Of a stretch of DNA of 64,000 bases, positions 17,630-25,884 are shown one piece after another. Source of the DNA: Sulfuricurvum sp. (GTDB taxonomy: Bacteria; Campylobacterota; Campylobacteria; Campylobacterales; Sulfurimonadaceae); assembly GCA_024637295.1 (NCBI GenBank), contig JAGXFL010000006.1, positions 1-64,000 on the forward strand, written 5' to 3'. Within the stretch, counting starts at the first letter, position 1. Every line of letters begins with the position of its first letter. The notes under the pieces are model-generated. The model worked only from the letters and a program-made list of their open reading frames with translations. It ran no database searches and was not told where the DNA came from. Both the position numbers and the translations under genes were made by a program.

Positions 17630-19245
17630 GTATGAAATGGTGCAGTGTATTTGTCCTTCTCTTTTGTGTTCTTCTTAACGGTGCTGATGCAGCATCTAAA
17701 AATGATACACAATTCATAGAGAATCAATCCAAAGAAGTAGCGATACAAGATGCCCAGCATGAGCTGGAACAAATCAATAAAGAGCTTACAAAAGACAGCA
17801 GTATTTGGACCAAAAGTTACAACTCCTACATAGCCTATCAAGGTTCTCGAAAAAGTTTACGAGAAGTACAGCGCCGTATTTCCGAGCTTAAATACCGTAC
17901 TCCTACGACAGAACGGCGTTTGGAAATCGAAGCATTACAAGCAAAAGAGAAAATTTTAACCGACCAGATCGATGGGTTTAGAACACAAGGAACTTCACCG
18001 TTTGCAAATTTATTGAAACCGGATGCGATAGAAGATGCGCCTAAGATCACCAATCCGTTTGGAATTATTACAGGCTTTTCGTACATTAAGCGCCTTGACT
18101 CTCAATACAATGATTACGAATTAAAAGCACAAGAACTTCAGGAACTTACAGAAGTGATGAAGCGTCAGGTTGCGTTGTATCGCCAACTTATGAAGCTTAA
18201 TCCCAAAGCTGATTATGAAGTAGAACTTGATGCGACATTATTACAGATTGAAAAGTTTAAATTAGCTCTAGATACGTTGACTTCCACTGCAGATGTGTAT
18301 GGCAAGCGTGTAGAGTCGATCGAAGCTAAAATAAACAAAGAGATCAAAGATCAAATCTACAAATTGCTCAATATCAGTTTGATGATACTGGTATTGTTTT
18401 TGATAGCGTTTGCAATCAAGCGGATTGTGAAACGGTATATTACCGATAATGAACGTTTTTATATGGCCAATAAGATATTGACGTTTGTGACCGTTACCGT
18501 GGTTATCGTTGTGCTATTGTTTACGTTTATGGACAATGTCGGGTATTTGGCGACTGTTTTGGGATTTGCGTCAGCGGGTCTTGCGATTGCGTTGCGTGAC
18601 TGGTTTATGTCGATTATCGGATGGTTTGTAATCATGTTCGGGGGATCGATCCACGTCGGTGATCGTATCCGTGTTGAGAAAGACGGGATGATCTATTTGG
18701 GGGATGTCTTGGATATCTCTCTTCAAAGAATAACTATTCACGAAGATGTCACGCTGACGACAGTTATGCACAATCGCCGTGCAGGACGAGTTGTATTTAT
18801 TCCCAACAATTACATTTTTACCTCTTTGATCGCCAATTACACCCATGGCACACTTAGTACGGTATGGGACGGTGTGGATGTTACGATCACCTTTGATTCT
18901 AACCACAAAAAAGCGACCCATATTGCCAAAGAGATATGTCGTAAATACGCCAAAGGGTACACGGAGATGACCCGTAAGCAAATCAATAAGCTTCGGGATC
19001 GTTACAGTTTGAAAAATGCCAATGTTGAGCCAAGAATTTTTACGTTTATCGAGCCTAATGGTTTAAAAGTAAGTTCATGGTACTTGACTAATGCCTATGC
19101 GACTTTGACATTGCGCAGTACGATTTCCGCTGATATAATTGATGCCTTTAATGCTGAACATGACATTACCATTGCATACCCTACACAGACATTTTACACG
19201 GGTCCTATTGAAAAAAAACAGCAGCCACCTATGGAAGATGCATGA
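17626..19245 (+). CDS. MscS-family mechanosensitive channel with long periplasmic domain
   Basis: A 539-residue channel of the MscS superfamily that should open under membrane tension to release solutes. A signal peptide (residues 1-23, ending GADAA) is followed by a coiled-coil periplasmic domain to about 240. Three membrane helices follow at about 248-265, 285-305 and 310-335. The pore helix and beta domain read VLGFASAGLAIALRDWF and GSIHVGDRIRVE, as in MscS. The extracellular coiled-coil is absent from E. coli MscS and is closer to MscK/YbdG-type relatives. It overlaps aroB and mtaB by 4 nt each. Confidence 0.85.
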   Translation: MSMKWCSVFVLLFCVLLNGADAASKNDTQFIENQSKEVAIQDAQHELEQINKELTKDSSIWTKSYNSYIAYQGSRKSLREVQRRISELKYRTPTTERRLEIEALQAKEKILTDQIDGFRTQGTSPFANLLKPDAIEDAPKITNPFGIITGFSYIKRLDSQYNDYELKAQELQELTEVMKRQVALYRQLMKLNPKADYEVELDATLLQIEKFKLALDTLTSTADVYGKRVESIEAKINKEIKDQIYKLLNISLMILVLFLIAFAIKRIVKRYITDNERFYMANKILTFVTVTVVIVVLLFTFMDNVGYLATVLGFASAGLAIALRDWFMSIIGWFVIMFGGSIHVGDRIRVEKDGMIYLGDVLDISLQRITIHEDVTLTTVMHNRRAGRVVFIPNNYIFTSLIANYTHGTLSTVWDGVDVTITFDSNHKKATHIAKEICRKYAKGYTEMTRKQINKLRDRYSLKNANVEPRIFTFIEPNGLKVSSWYLTNAYATLTLRSTISADIIDAFNAEHDITIAYPTQTFYTGPIEKKQQPPMEDA

Positions 19246-20486
19246 AAGAAAAAGTTTATTTCAAAACCTTCGGATGCCGAACCAATGTATATGATTCCCA
19301 AGTGATGATGGGTGCATTAAAGGATTACGAAATTACTGAAGATGAGGCTGAAGCCAACATTGTCGTAGTAAACTCATGTACAGTGACCAACGGAGCGGAT
19401 GTCAGCGTTCGTGGATACATAAACGGTATTGAAAAACAAGGTAAAAAGCTTTTTTTGACCGGATGTGGAGCGCATACCAAAGGGGAGAGCCTTTTTGATG
19501 CTAATAAAGTACATGGCGTATTTGGACAGTCTGAAAAAACGAAGATCAATACACTTTTGTCTCAAGAGACCCGTTTTTATGAAATCGGTGATCTAAACTA
19601 CATTGATGATGCTATTGTGGATGAGTTTATCGGAAAATCCAGAGCGTTTATCAAAATACAAGAGGGATGTAATTTTCGCTGCAGCTACTGCATCATTCCC
19701 TTTGTGCGCGGTGATTCACGTAATATGGACGAAACAAAAATCTTAGAGCAGGTATATCGTTTGGCAACAAATGGCTTTGGTGAATTTGTTTTGACCGGAA
19801 CGAACGTAGGAAGCTACGGGCAGGGTGAGGGAAAAAATATCGCCGAATTGATGAAAAAAATGTCGATGATCCGAGGAGTGCGCCGTATCCGTGTCGGAAG
19901 CTTGGAGCCGATACAGATAAATGAATCCTTTCGTGAGATCTTGGATGAACCGTGGCTTGAGCGTCATTTGCACATTGCGATTCAGCACAGTTCCAATGCC
20001 ATGCTCAAAATCATGAACCGTCGTAATCGCTTTGAGAGTGATCTGGAGCTGTTTGATATGTTGCATAACAAAGGATTTGCTCTGGGTACCGATTTCATCG
20101 TAGGGCATCCGGGTGAGACAGATGAACTATGGCAAGAAGCGATGCGCAATGCTGAACAGCTGCATTTGACCCATATCCATCCTTTTACCTATTCTAAACG
20201 TGACGGGACACCAAGTGCCGTGATGAAACCGGAGATCAACGGCACGGTTTCGAGTACACGTATGCGTGAACTGACCACTATGATTGATGCGAATAATCGT
20301 CATTTCCGTCAAAACGTAAAAATCCCACTGGATGTTTTGATTGAGTCGCAAAGCGATGGTGTATACAGTGGACTGGATCAGTTTTTTAATAAAATATTGA
20401 TTCGTTCGAATGAAGATTTGTCCGGAAATTGGATTCAAATCGAAAAATACGAGGTAGCAGATGAACATAACGTGGCCCAATTTTAA
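19242..20486 (+). CDS. mtaB: tRNA t6A37 methylthiotransferase MtaB
   Basis: A 414-residue radical-SAM methylthiotransferase that converts t6A37 to ms2t6A37 in tRNA. The N-terminal UPF0004 domain supplies three cluster cysteines (FGCRTN, VNSCTV, TGCGAH), and the radical-SAM motif is CNFRCSYC near residue 140. The fourth block LTGTNVGSYGQG is typical of MtaB. A short TRAM-like tail ends the protein. It overlaps the MscS gene by 4 nt and the FtsH-like gene by 26 nt. Confidence 0.9.
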   Translation: MKEKVYFKTFGCRTNVYDSQVMMGALKDYEITEDEAEANIVVVNSCTVTNGADVSVRGYINGIEKQGKKLFLTGCGAHTKGESLFDANKVHGVFGQSEKTKINTLLSQETRFYEIGDLNYIDDAIVDEFIGKSRAFIKIQEGCNFRCSYCIIPFVRGDSRNMDETKILEQVYRLATNGFGEFVLTGTNVGSYGQGEGKNIAELMKKMSMIRGVRRIRVGSLEPIQINESFREILDEPWLERHLHIAIQHSSNAMLKIMNRRNRFESDLELFDMLHNKGFALGTDFIVGHPGETDELWQEAMRNAEQLHLTHIHPFTYSKRDGTPSAVMKPEINGTVSSTRMRELTTMIDANNRHFRQNVKIPLDVLIESQSDGVYSGLDQFFNKILIRSNEDLSGNWIQIEKYEVADEHNVAQF

Positions 20487-22125
20487 TCGTAATCAACTTA
20501 TTCTTCTTATTTCTGGCGGAGTCATCGTCTTTTTGCTGATGTATGCTTTGCTGCGCGATAACACCGATACGGTTTCCTTAGCAGAAGCCGCACATCTCAT
20601 CGAAGCCGGAACGGTGGAAAATGCTGTAATGGACGGGGAGTATACCTATCTAACTACTCGTGATTACGGCGTTGTGAAAATACAATCGGCACAATTGTCT
20701 CGCGAACTTGTTGCACAGTTGAAAATCGAACATAAAGGCAGTTATGGTTGGATTTTATTGATCCTTATTTTTGGTGGAATAATCGGTGCTCTTGGCTGGG
20801 TCTATAAAAGCCGTTATCCATTAGACAAATCAAATGTCAGAGAAGAATCTACTGCCCTTAAGGCTAAAGAACCTGACAGTGTGAGCAATGCATCGGTTAC
20901 TCCCGTAAAATCCAATGTCCGTTTTAGTGATATTGGAGGTATCAGTGATGTCAAAGAAGAGCTTGAAGAGATCATCGACTTTTTACGTAATCCAAAGCGT
21001 TATTATAACTTCGGTGCTCGTATGCCGCGCGGTGTCTTACTTGTAGGTCCTCCAGGTGTAGGTAAGACGATGATAGCCAAAGCGGTAGCGGCAGAAGCGG
21101 ATGTCCCTTTTTTCTATCAAAGCGGTGCATCGTTTGTTCATATCTATGTGGGTATGGGGGCTAAACGGGTGCATGAACTGTTTGCAGCGGCCAAAAAAAA
21201 TGCCCCTTCTATTATTTTTATTGATGAGATTGATGCAGTAGGTAAAAAACGTGATGGTGGTCGAAATGATGAACGCGAAGGGACTCTCAATCAGCTTCTG
21301 ACTGAGATGGATGGATTTGAGGAAACAGCGGGAATCGTTGTTATTGCTGCAACGAACAACATTGAAGTCATGGACAGTGCATTATTACGTGCAGGACGGT
21401 TTGACCGTCGCATTTTTGTAGAACTGCCAACAGCAAGTGAACGAGCATCTATATTGGAAAAATACCTCCATCATGTCCCGTATGAACTATCAATAGATGA
21501 GCTTGCCAAAATGACGGTAGGATTTAACGGCGCTTCTTTGGCAGCTTTGACGAATGAAGCGGCTTTGCTGTGTTTACGTAAGAATGAGTTTCAGGTCAAG
21601 ATAGAACACTTTTTAGCGGTCAAAGACAAGGTGATGTTCGGGAAGAAAAAACTAGCGATGCTCTCCGAAAAACAGCGTCACTATCAAGCTCGGTATCAGG
21701 CTGGAAAAGTATTTGCCGCAACATGGTCTGATTTACCGTATGACAAAATCACTCTCAGTAATGAGTCTATCACCCATCTAGGTGCCGAACCACTGTTAAA
21801 ACACGAAATTGAATCACAAATTCGGATCAATTTAGCAGGAATTGCTGCATGCGAACTGCGCTTTGGAGAACATGCTTCTAATGCTGCTCACGATGTTTCT
21901 GCGGTTCGTGAGCTTGCTCATGCCATGATTTATGAATACGGAATGGGACCTTCATTTTCGGCAAATGAACAAAATTGTGATGATCTGATAGGCCGTTTGT
22001 ATGTTGAAGTCAAAATGCTTCTAGAGCGCTACAGTCACAGTGTCGATAAACTTGAGACGATTTTGAGCGAGTATGAACAGATTTCAAAAGCATTGGCAAG
22101 AGAGACCATGAATGATATTTTATAG
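20461..22125 (+). CDS. FtsH-like membrane AAA ATPase lacking the protease site
   Basis: A 554-residue FtsH paralogue with two membrane helices (about 13-31 and 95-115) and a complete AAA module: Walker A GPPGVGKT (195-202), Walker [12 protein letters not shown], and an SRH ending [12 protein letters not shown]. In the M41 region the zinc motif HEAGH is replaced by YQAGK (412-416), so both His ligands and the catalytic Glu are gone. The C-terminal helical bundle (EYGMGPSF) is still recognisable. It should unfold or remodel membrane proteins without cutting them. A diverged ftsH paralogue at this place is, I believe, also seen in Helicobacter (HP0286). It overlaps bioV by 14 nt. Confidence 0.85.
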   Translation: MNITWPNFNRNQLILLISGGVIVFLLMYALLRDNTDTVSLAEAAHLIEAGTVENAVMDGEYTYLTTRDYGVVKIQSAQLSRELVAQLKIEHKGSYGWILLILIFGGIIGALGWVYKSRYPLDKSNVREESTALKAKEPDSVSNASVTPVKSNVRFSDIGGISDVKEELEEIIDFLRNPKRYYNFGARMPRGVLLVGPPGVGKTMIAKAVAAEADVPFFYQSGASFVHIYVGMGAKRVHELFAAAKKNAPSIIFIDEIDAVGKKRDGGRNDEREGTLNQLLTEMDGFEETAGIVVIAATNNIEVMDSALLRAGRFDRRIFVELPTASERASILEKYLHHVPYELSIDELAKMTVGFNGASLAALTNEAALLCLRKNEFQVKIEHFLAVKDKVMFGKKKLAMLSEKQRHYQARYQAGKVFAATWSDLPYDKITLSNESITHLGAEPLLKHEIESQIRINLAGIAACELRFGEHASNAAHDVSAVRELAHAMIYEYGMGPSFSANEQNCDDLIGRLYVEVKMLLERYSHSVDKLETILSEYEQISKALARETMNDIL

Positions 22126-22627
22126 CGGTTTTTCGCTCGTTAATGATCAGCATTTTTTTGAATCGCATTTGATTCATAGTGATTATACTGTCGCCGGATT
22201 CAGCTACGGTGCGATAAAAGCTGCCCGTTATGCGGTAGATTCACTCACTCGTATTGATACTTTACAGCTTTTTTCCCCTGCTTTTTTCCAAACCAAAAAA
22301 TCCTCTTTTAAACGGCTGCAACTTTCTGCGTTTGTGTCGGATGCCCAAAATTATCGTGAGAAATTTATACAGGGATGTTTTGCCCCATGTGACGTGCAGA
22401 ATCTAGAGATGAAGATGGGGACGATTGAGGAACTTGAGGAATTGCTGTATTTTGGCTGGGATGAACTTTTGCTCCAAAAAATTCTGGATAAAGGGATACG
22501 TATTGAGGTCTATCTTGGGATGAAAGATCACATCATCGATGCTTCTGCCGCGCGTGATTTTTTCCTTGATTATGCAACCGTAACCGTCATGCCAAGGGCA
22601 AACCATTTTTTACAGGAGTGTACATGA
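22112..22627 (+). CDS. bioV: Pimeloyl-ACP methyl ester esterase BioV (probable)
   Basis: A 171-residue alpha/beta-hydrolase-like protein with the nucleophile elbow GFSYGA (about 30-35), a late acidic block (GMKDHIID) and a C-terminal His (RANHFLQE). Its small size and opening [12 protein letters not shown] match BioV, the esterase described in Helicobacter that ends the methyl-ester phase of pimeloyl-ACP synthesis for biotin. The start codon lies inside the last codons of the FtsH-like gene and the stop overlaps mog by 4 nt. No other bio gene is in the window, so the assignment rests on family resemblance. Confidence 0.7.
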   Translation: MIFYSGFSLVNDQHFFESHLIHSDYTVAGFSYGAIKAARYAVDSLTRIDTLQLFSPAFFQTKKSSFKRLQLSAFVSDAQNYREKFIQGCFAPCDVQNLEMKMGTIEELEELLYFGWDELLLQKILDKGIRIEVYLGMKDHIIDASAARDFFLDYATVTVMPRANHFLQECT

Positions 22628-23148
22628 TTAAAATAGGAGTGATAACGGCATCTGACCGTGCAAGCGCTGGAATCTACGAGGATATTTCAGGGGTAGCGAT
22701 TCAAGATACGATGAAAGCGTATCTTCTCAGTGAGCATGAGATTGTCTATCGTTGTATCCCTGATGATCAATCGACGATAGAATCGACGATGATAGAGTTA
22801 TGCGACGTACAGGGGTGCTGTTTGGTTGTTACAACCGGTGGTACAGGTCCTGCGTTACGTGATGTGACTCCTGAAGCTACCCAAAACGTATGTCAGAAGA
22901 TGATGCCTGGATTTGGTGAACTTATGCGCTCTGTTAGTTTACAGTATGTTCCAACGGCAATTTTATCTCGTCAAACAGCAGGGATTAGAGGTAAGAGTCT
23001 TATTATTAATCTCCCCGGTAAACCAAAATCGATTCGAGAGTGTCTGGATGCTGTTTTTCCTGCTGTTCCATATTGTATTGATCTCATTGAGGGGCCGTAT
23101 TTGGAGTGTAATGAAGAGGCAATCAAGGTCTTTAGACCAAAGCAGTAA
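22624..23148 (+). CDS. mog: Molybdopterin adenylyltransferase (MogA/MoaB type)
   Basis: A 174-residue MogA/MoaB-family enzyme that adenylylates molybdopterin before Mo insertion. The motifs GVITASDRASAG, TTGGTGPALRDVTPEAT and the late RGKSLIINLPGKPKSIREC are complete. I place the start at ATG 22624, because AGGAG at 22614-22618 is 5 nt upstream; an in-frame GTG at 22618 falls inside that ribosome site. It ends the aroB run and is followed by a convergent CHAD gene 5 nt away. Confidence 0.9.
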   Translation: MIKIGVITASDRASAGIYEDISGVAIQDTMKAYLLSEHEIVYRCIPDDQSTIESTMIELCDVQGCCLVVTTGGTGPALRDVTPEATQNVCQKMMPGFGELMRSVSLQYVPTAILSRQTAGIRGKSLIINLPGKPKSIRECLDAVFPAVPYCIDLIEGPYLECNEEAIKVFRPKQ

Positions 23149-23153
23149 TAATC

Positions 23154-23954
23154 TTAAAAATAGACATTTTGGGATGCAATTAACTCTTTAAATTCTTTGA
23201 TTCTTTTCTCTATGTCTGCGGTGAAAATATCTTTAAGAGCTATCGTTTCTTTGTTCTTTTTGAGATGTGTATGAATGAGTTTTATCCAAATACGTCGGTC
23301 ATTGATATAGCCTAGTATCTCTTGAAGATATTTGAGGGAATCTTTATACTCATTGTTTTTGATTGGTAACAAATAGGAAGCGTAGCGTACTTTTTTGAGT
23401 AATTTGCGTATTTTATGCAGTTGATCCATCTCTCCAGAAATATTAGGGAGGATACGATGGAGTGATTCTCTTTTTTTATTAATAAACTCCACTACATACG
23501 GTTCCAAATCATTTTTAGTGACCCCTTGTAAATCCTTTAGTAAATCACGCCCTAATATTCTCAGTTTTTGAAGTGAATTTTTATGGACAAGCTCTTTTAA
23601 AAATGCTTTTTTAAGCGTTGTTTGTTCATGCTTGAAAATATGAATCATTCTAGGAGATAAGGTAAACGCATTTGTCTTTATCCAATGCATCAAAACATCA
23701 AGATTTCGCAGATCACTTCCAAGATTATGACAATGTACGGTATGTTTATAGAGTTTTTTAATCGGGTATCCATTGCTTCGAAGAATATATAGCCATGTAC
23801 GCAGTTTTCGAAGGTCAACACGCAAGTCATGTAACACTTCAATATTTTCATCTGAAAAAAAATCGAGTTCTTTGTCCGAAATTTTTGAAATAAGTTGAGA
23901 GATCTCTTTCTCAATTGTTAGTGAATTGAAAGAAGTATCATTAGCCGTATCCAT
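23154..23954 (-). CDS. CHAD-domain protein
   Basis: A 266-residue all-helical protein with a CHAD domain at about 15-235. The key basic helices are visible: LHDLRVDLRKLRTWLYIL near residue 45, KLYKHTVHCHNLGSDLRNLDVLMHWI near 70-95 and LHKIRKLLKKVRYASYLL near 180. CHAD domains bind polyphosphate, and a role in polyphosphate granules is plausible; no ppk gene is nearby. The stretch is AT- and Lys-rich. A GAGG ribosome site is 7 nt before the ATG. Confidence 0.8.
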   Translation of the reverse strand: MDTANDTSFNSLTIEKEISQLISKISDKELDFFSDENIEVLHDLRVDLRKLRTWLYILRSNGYPIKKLYKHTVHCHNLGSDLRNLDVLMHWIKTNAFTLSPRMIHIFKHEQTTLKKAFLKELVHKNSLQKLRILGRDLLKDLQGVTKNDLEPYVVEFINKKRESLHRILPNISGEMDQLHKIRKLLKKVRYASYLLPIKNNEYKDSLKYLQEILGYINDRRIWIKLIHTHLKKNKETIALKDIFTADIEKRIKEFKELIASQNVYF

Positions 23955-23977
23955 AACTAGACCTCGCTATCGATTGT

Positions 23978-23994
23978 GAGGGGGAAATCCCCTC
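23978..23994 (-). terminator. G+C-rich hairpin after sdhE
   Basis: GAGGGG and CCCCTC pair around a 5-nt loop in the 55-nt gap between sdhE and the CHAD gene. No T-run follows, so it may be a transcript-end stabiliser or partial terminator of the sdhABE unit rather than a strong terminator. Confidence 0.4.
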
Positions 23995-24009
23995 TAAAGA
24001 GCAGAGTTA

Positions 24010-24888
24010 TTAAACGAAATTAACCTTGGTAACGTGATGCTGCAATCCAAGTTCTGCTGGGGTACATCCAAGTGCAAGCCCCACCATTTGTGGCATGTGT
24101 AGAACCGGAAGTTTTACCTCACGACCAATTGCTTTGGATGCATTATGATGCTGTACATCCAATTTTAGGTGACAAAGTGGACATGGTGTTACCATCCAGT
24201 CCGCATTGGCATCCATAGCACCTGAAAGTGCATTTCCAGTCAATACTGCAGCAGTATGCGGAGCCTGAAGCTCTGCATGGAAGCCACAACATTTGTTTTT
24301 AGCATCGTAATCGACATTGTTTCCGCCGCACGCGATGATAAGATCATCAAGTGACGTAGGGTTGTATGGGTTTTCACCGCCGTTTGAGAGGTTTTGAAGC
24401 TCTGATGGGCGAATATTATGACATCCGTAAAACGGTGCAATATTGAATTGACTCAATGGAACATTGACTTTTTTAGAAAGATTTTCCAAACCGTAGTCTT
24501 GGATGATCGCATACAAGAAATGGGTTACTTCGCTAGTCCCTTTATACTCAAGTCCAACTTCAGAAAGTTTAGCATTAACTTTTGCTTTGAGTTCCGGATT
24601 GGTATCCAAACGGTGTTTAGTCATTGCCGTATTGAGCTGACAGGTATTACAGATGGTGACCATTGTAAGACCCAATTTCTCAGCATAACAGATATTACGA
24701 GCATTCAAAACCAATGAAAGAAAATCATCATAATCTTGTAGGTGTGAAGCACCACAGCATGATGCCTCATCCAGTAACACCAGTTCAATTCCCAATTTTT
24801 CAGCAACTGCCATGGTGGACTTAAGAAGTTCAGGGGTACTTTCTCGAGCCGTACAGCCTGTATATAGTGCGTATCTAAGCTTTTCCAT
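24010..24888 (-). CDS. sdhE: HdrB-like subunit E of succinate dehydrogenase/fumarate reductase
   Basis: A 292-residue CCG-domain protein related to subunit B of heterodisulfide reductase. Two cysteine-rich sets are visible: ASCCGASHL with ICNTCQ, and FYGCHNIRP, KCCGFHAEL and CPLCHLK. In the SdhABE/MfrABE complexes of Campylobacterota this subunit replaces the usual haem b anchor and passes electrons between the Fe-S protein and (methyl)menaquinone. It has no TM helix, so attachment would be by amphipathic surfaces. It lies 8 nt after sdhB. The symbol sdhE here means the HdrB-like subunit, not the flavinylation factor. Confidence 0.88.
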   Translation of the reverse strand: MEKLRYALYTGCTARESTPELLKSTMAVAEKLGIELVLLDEASCCGASHLQDYDDFLSLVLNARNICYAEKLGLTMVTICNTCQLNTAMTKHRLDTNPELKAKVNAKLSEVGLEYKGTSEVTHFLYAIIQDYGLENLSKKVNVPLSQFNIAPFYGCHNIRPSELQNLSNGGENPYNPTSLDDLIIACGGNNVDYDAKNKCCGFHAELQAPHTAAVLTGNALSGAMDANADWMVTPCPLCHLKLDVQHHNASKAIGREVKLPVLHMPQMVGLALGCTPAELGLQHHVTKVNFV

Positions 24889-24896
24889 GAGTTCTC

Positions 24897-25874
24897 CTAG
24901 AATTTAACGGTAGATGAAGATTGCATAAGTTTTTTGACTTCATCCATATTTTTAGATTTTGGCATGTTCCACGGCATAACGATTTTTCCGTTTTTCCACA
25001 TTTCGAATGCTTCTGGCATGTGTTTTAGTACCCCGATGTTGCCTTCTGAGTAACGTACGAGTTCACCTTCATCGAGCAATCCGTGTTTTTCAATAGAGTG
25101 AGCAAATCCAACTGCATGACGTGTTGCCACATTGTTTTTTGCAATGCCTGCTTCAAAGATCATATTGTGCAGTTTGGTGATCTTTTCGATCGGGTTAACG
25201 TCTTTTGGACATGCTTCGGCACATTCCATACATTTAACACAATCCCAAACACCTTGGGCCTCTTCATTGACCACATGAAGACGCTCTACTGAAGCATCAT
25301 CACGTACATCCGCGGCAAAACGAAACGCTGCAGCAAAGGCCGCAGGTCCGATAAAGCGATCATTGATTTCCAATGCAGGACATGAATAGTGACATGCTCC
25401 ACATTGGATACAGTAATCCGCTTCGAGAAGTTTTTCTGCATCATGAGGGGATACAAGGTTCTCTAAACTCGGATTTTCTTCGACGTCACTGACAAGGAAA
25501 GGTGTGATTTGAGCGTGTTTATCCCAAAAATCTTCTTTGTCGATGATAAGGTCTTTAATCGCGCGTTTAGTACTTAACGGATCGATAGTCATATCGGTTC
25601 CAAAGACATCAATAAGATCAAAAATACGTGCTTTACACGCTAAAATAGCTTTTCCATTGATCTTGATTGAACAGATACCACAAATACCGTGACGGCAGCT
25701 TCGGCGATACGACAAGGTGCCATCGTGGTCCCATTTGATACGGTTAAGGACATCGAGGATGACCTCTTCGTGAGTTACATCCAGTACATAGGTGTTGTAA
25801 TAAGGAAGATAATCTGTTTCTTGGTTAAAACGAAAAAGTTTAAAGGTCACCTGTTGTGATTTTATTTCATCCAT
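24897..25874 (-). CDS. sdhB: Iron-sulfur subunit of succinate dehydrogenase/fumarate reductase
   Basis: A 325-residue Fe-S subunit. The N-terminal plant-type ferredoxin domain carries the [2Fe-2S] site CRHGICGICS. The C-terminal domain carries CIQCGACHYSCP and CVKCMECAEACP for the [4Fe-4S] and third clusters. I put the start at ATG 25874 (MDEIKSQQ): AAGGAG lies 7 nt upstream and this is 10 nt after the sdhA stop. A longer frame from 25940 would overlap sdhA by 56 nt without a ribosome site. The protein is longer than E. coli FrdB, as is usual for the SdhABE type. Confidence 0.92.
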   Translation of the reverse strand: MDEIKSQQVTFKLFRFNQETDYLPYYNTYVLDVTHEEVILDVLNRIKWDHDGTLSYRRSCRHGICGICSIKINGKAILACKARIFDLIDVFGTDMTIDPLSTKRAIKDLIIDKEDFWDKHAQITPFLVSDVEENPSLENLVSPHDAEKLLEADYCIQCGACHYSCPALEINDRFIGPAAFAAAFRFAADVRDDASVERLHVVNEEAQGVWDCVKCMECAEACPKDVNPIEKITKLHNMIFEAGIAKNNVATRHAVGFAHSIEKHGLLDEGELVRYSEGNIGVLKHMPEAFEMWKNGKIVMPWNMPKSKNMDEVKKLMQSSSTVKF

Positions 25875-25884
25875 ACGATGCTCC

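Noticed and set aside
20461-22125. Annotating this gene as active protease FtsH
   Set aside because: The HExxH motif is missing (YQAGK), so the protease function cannot be supported.
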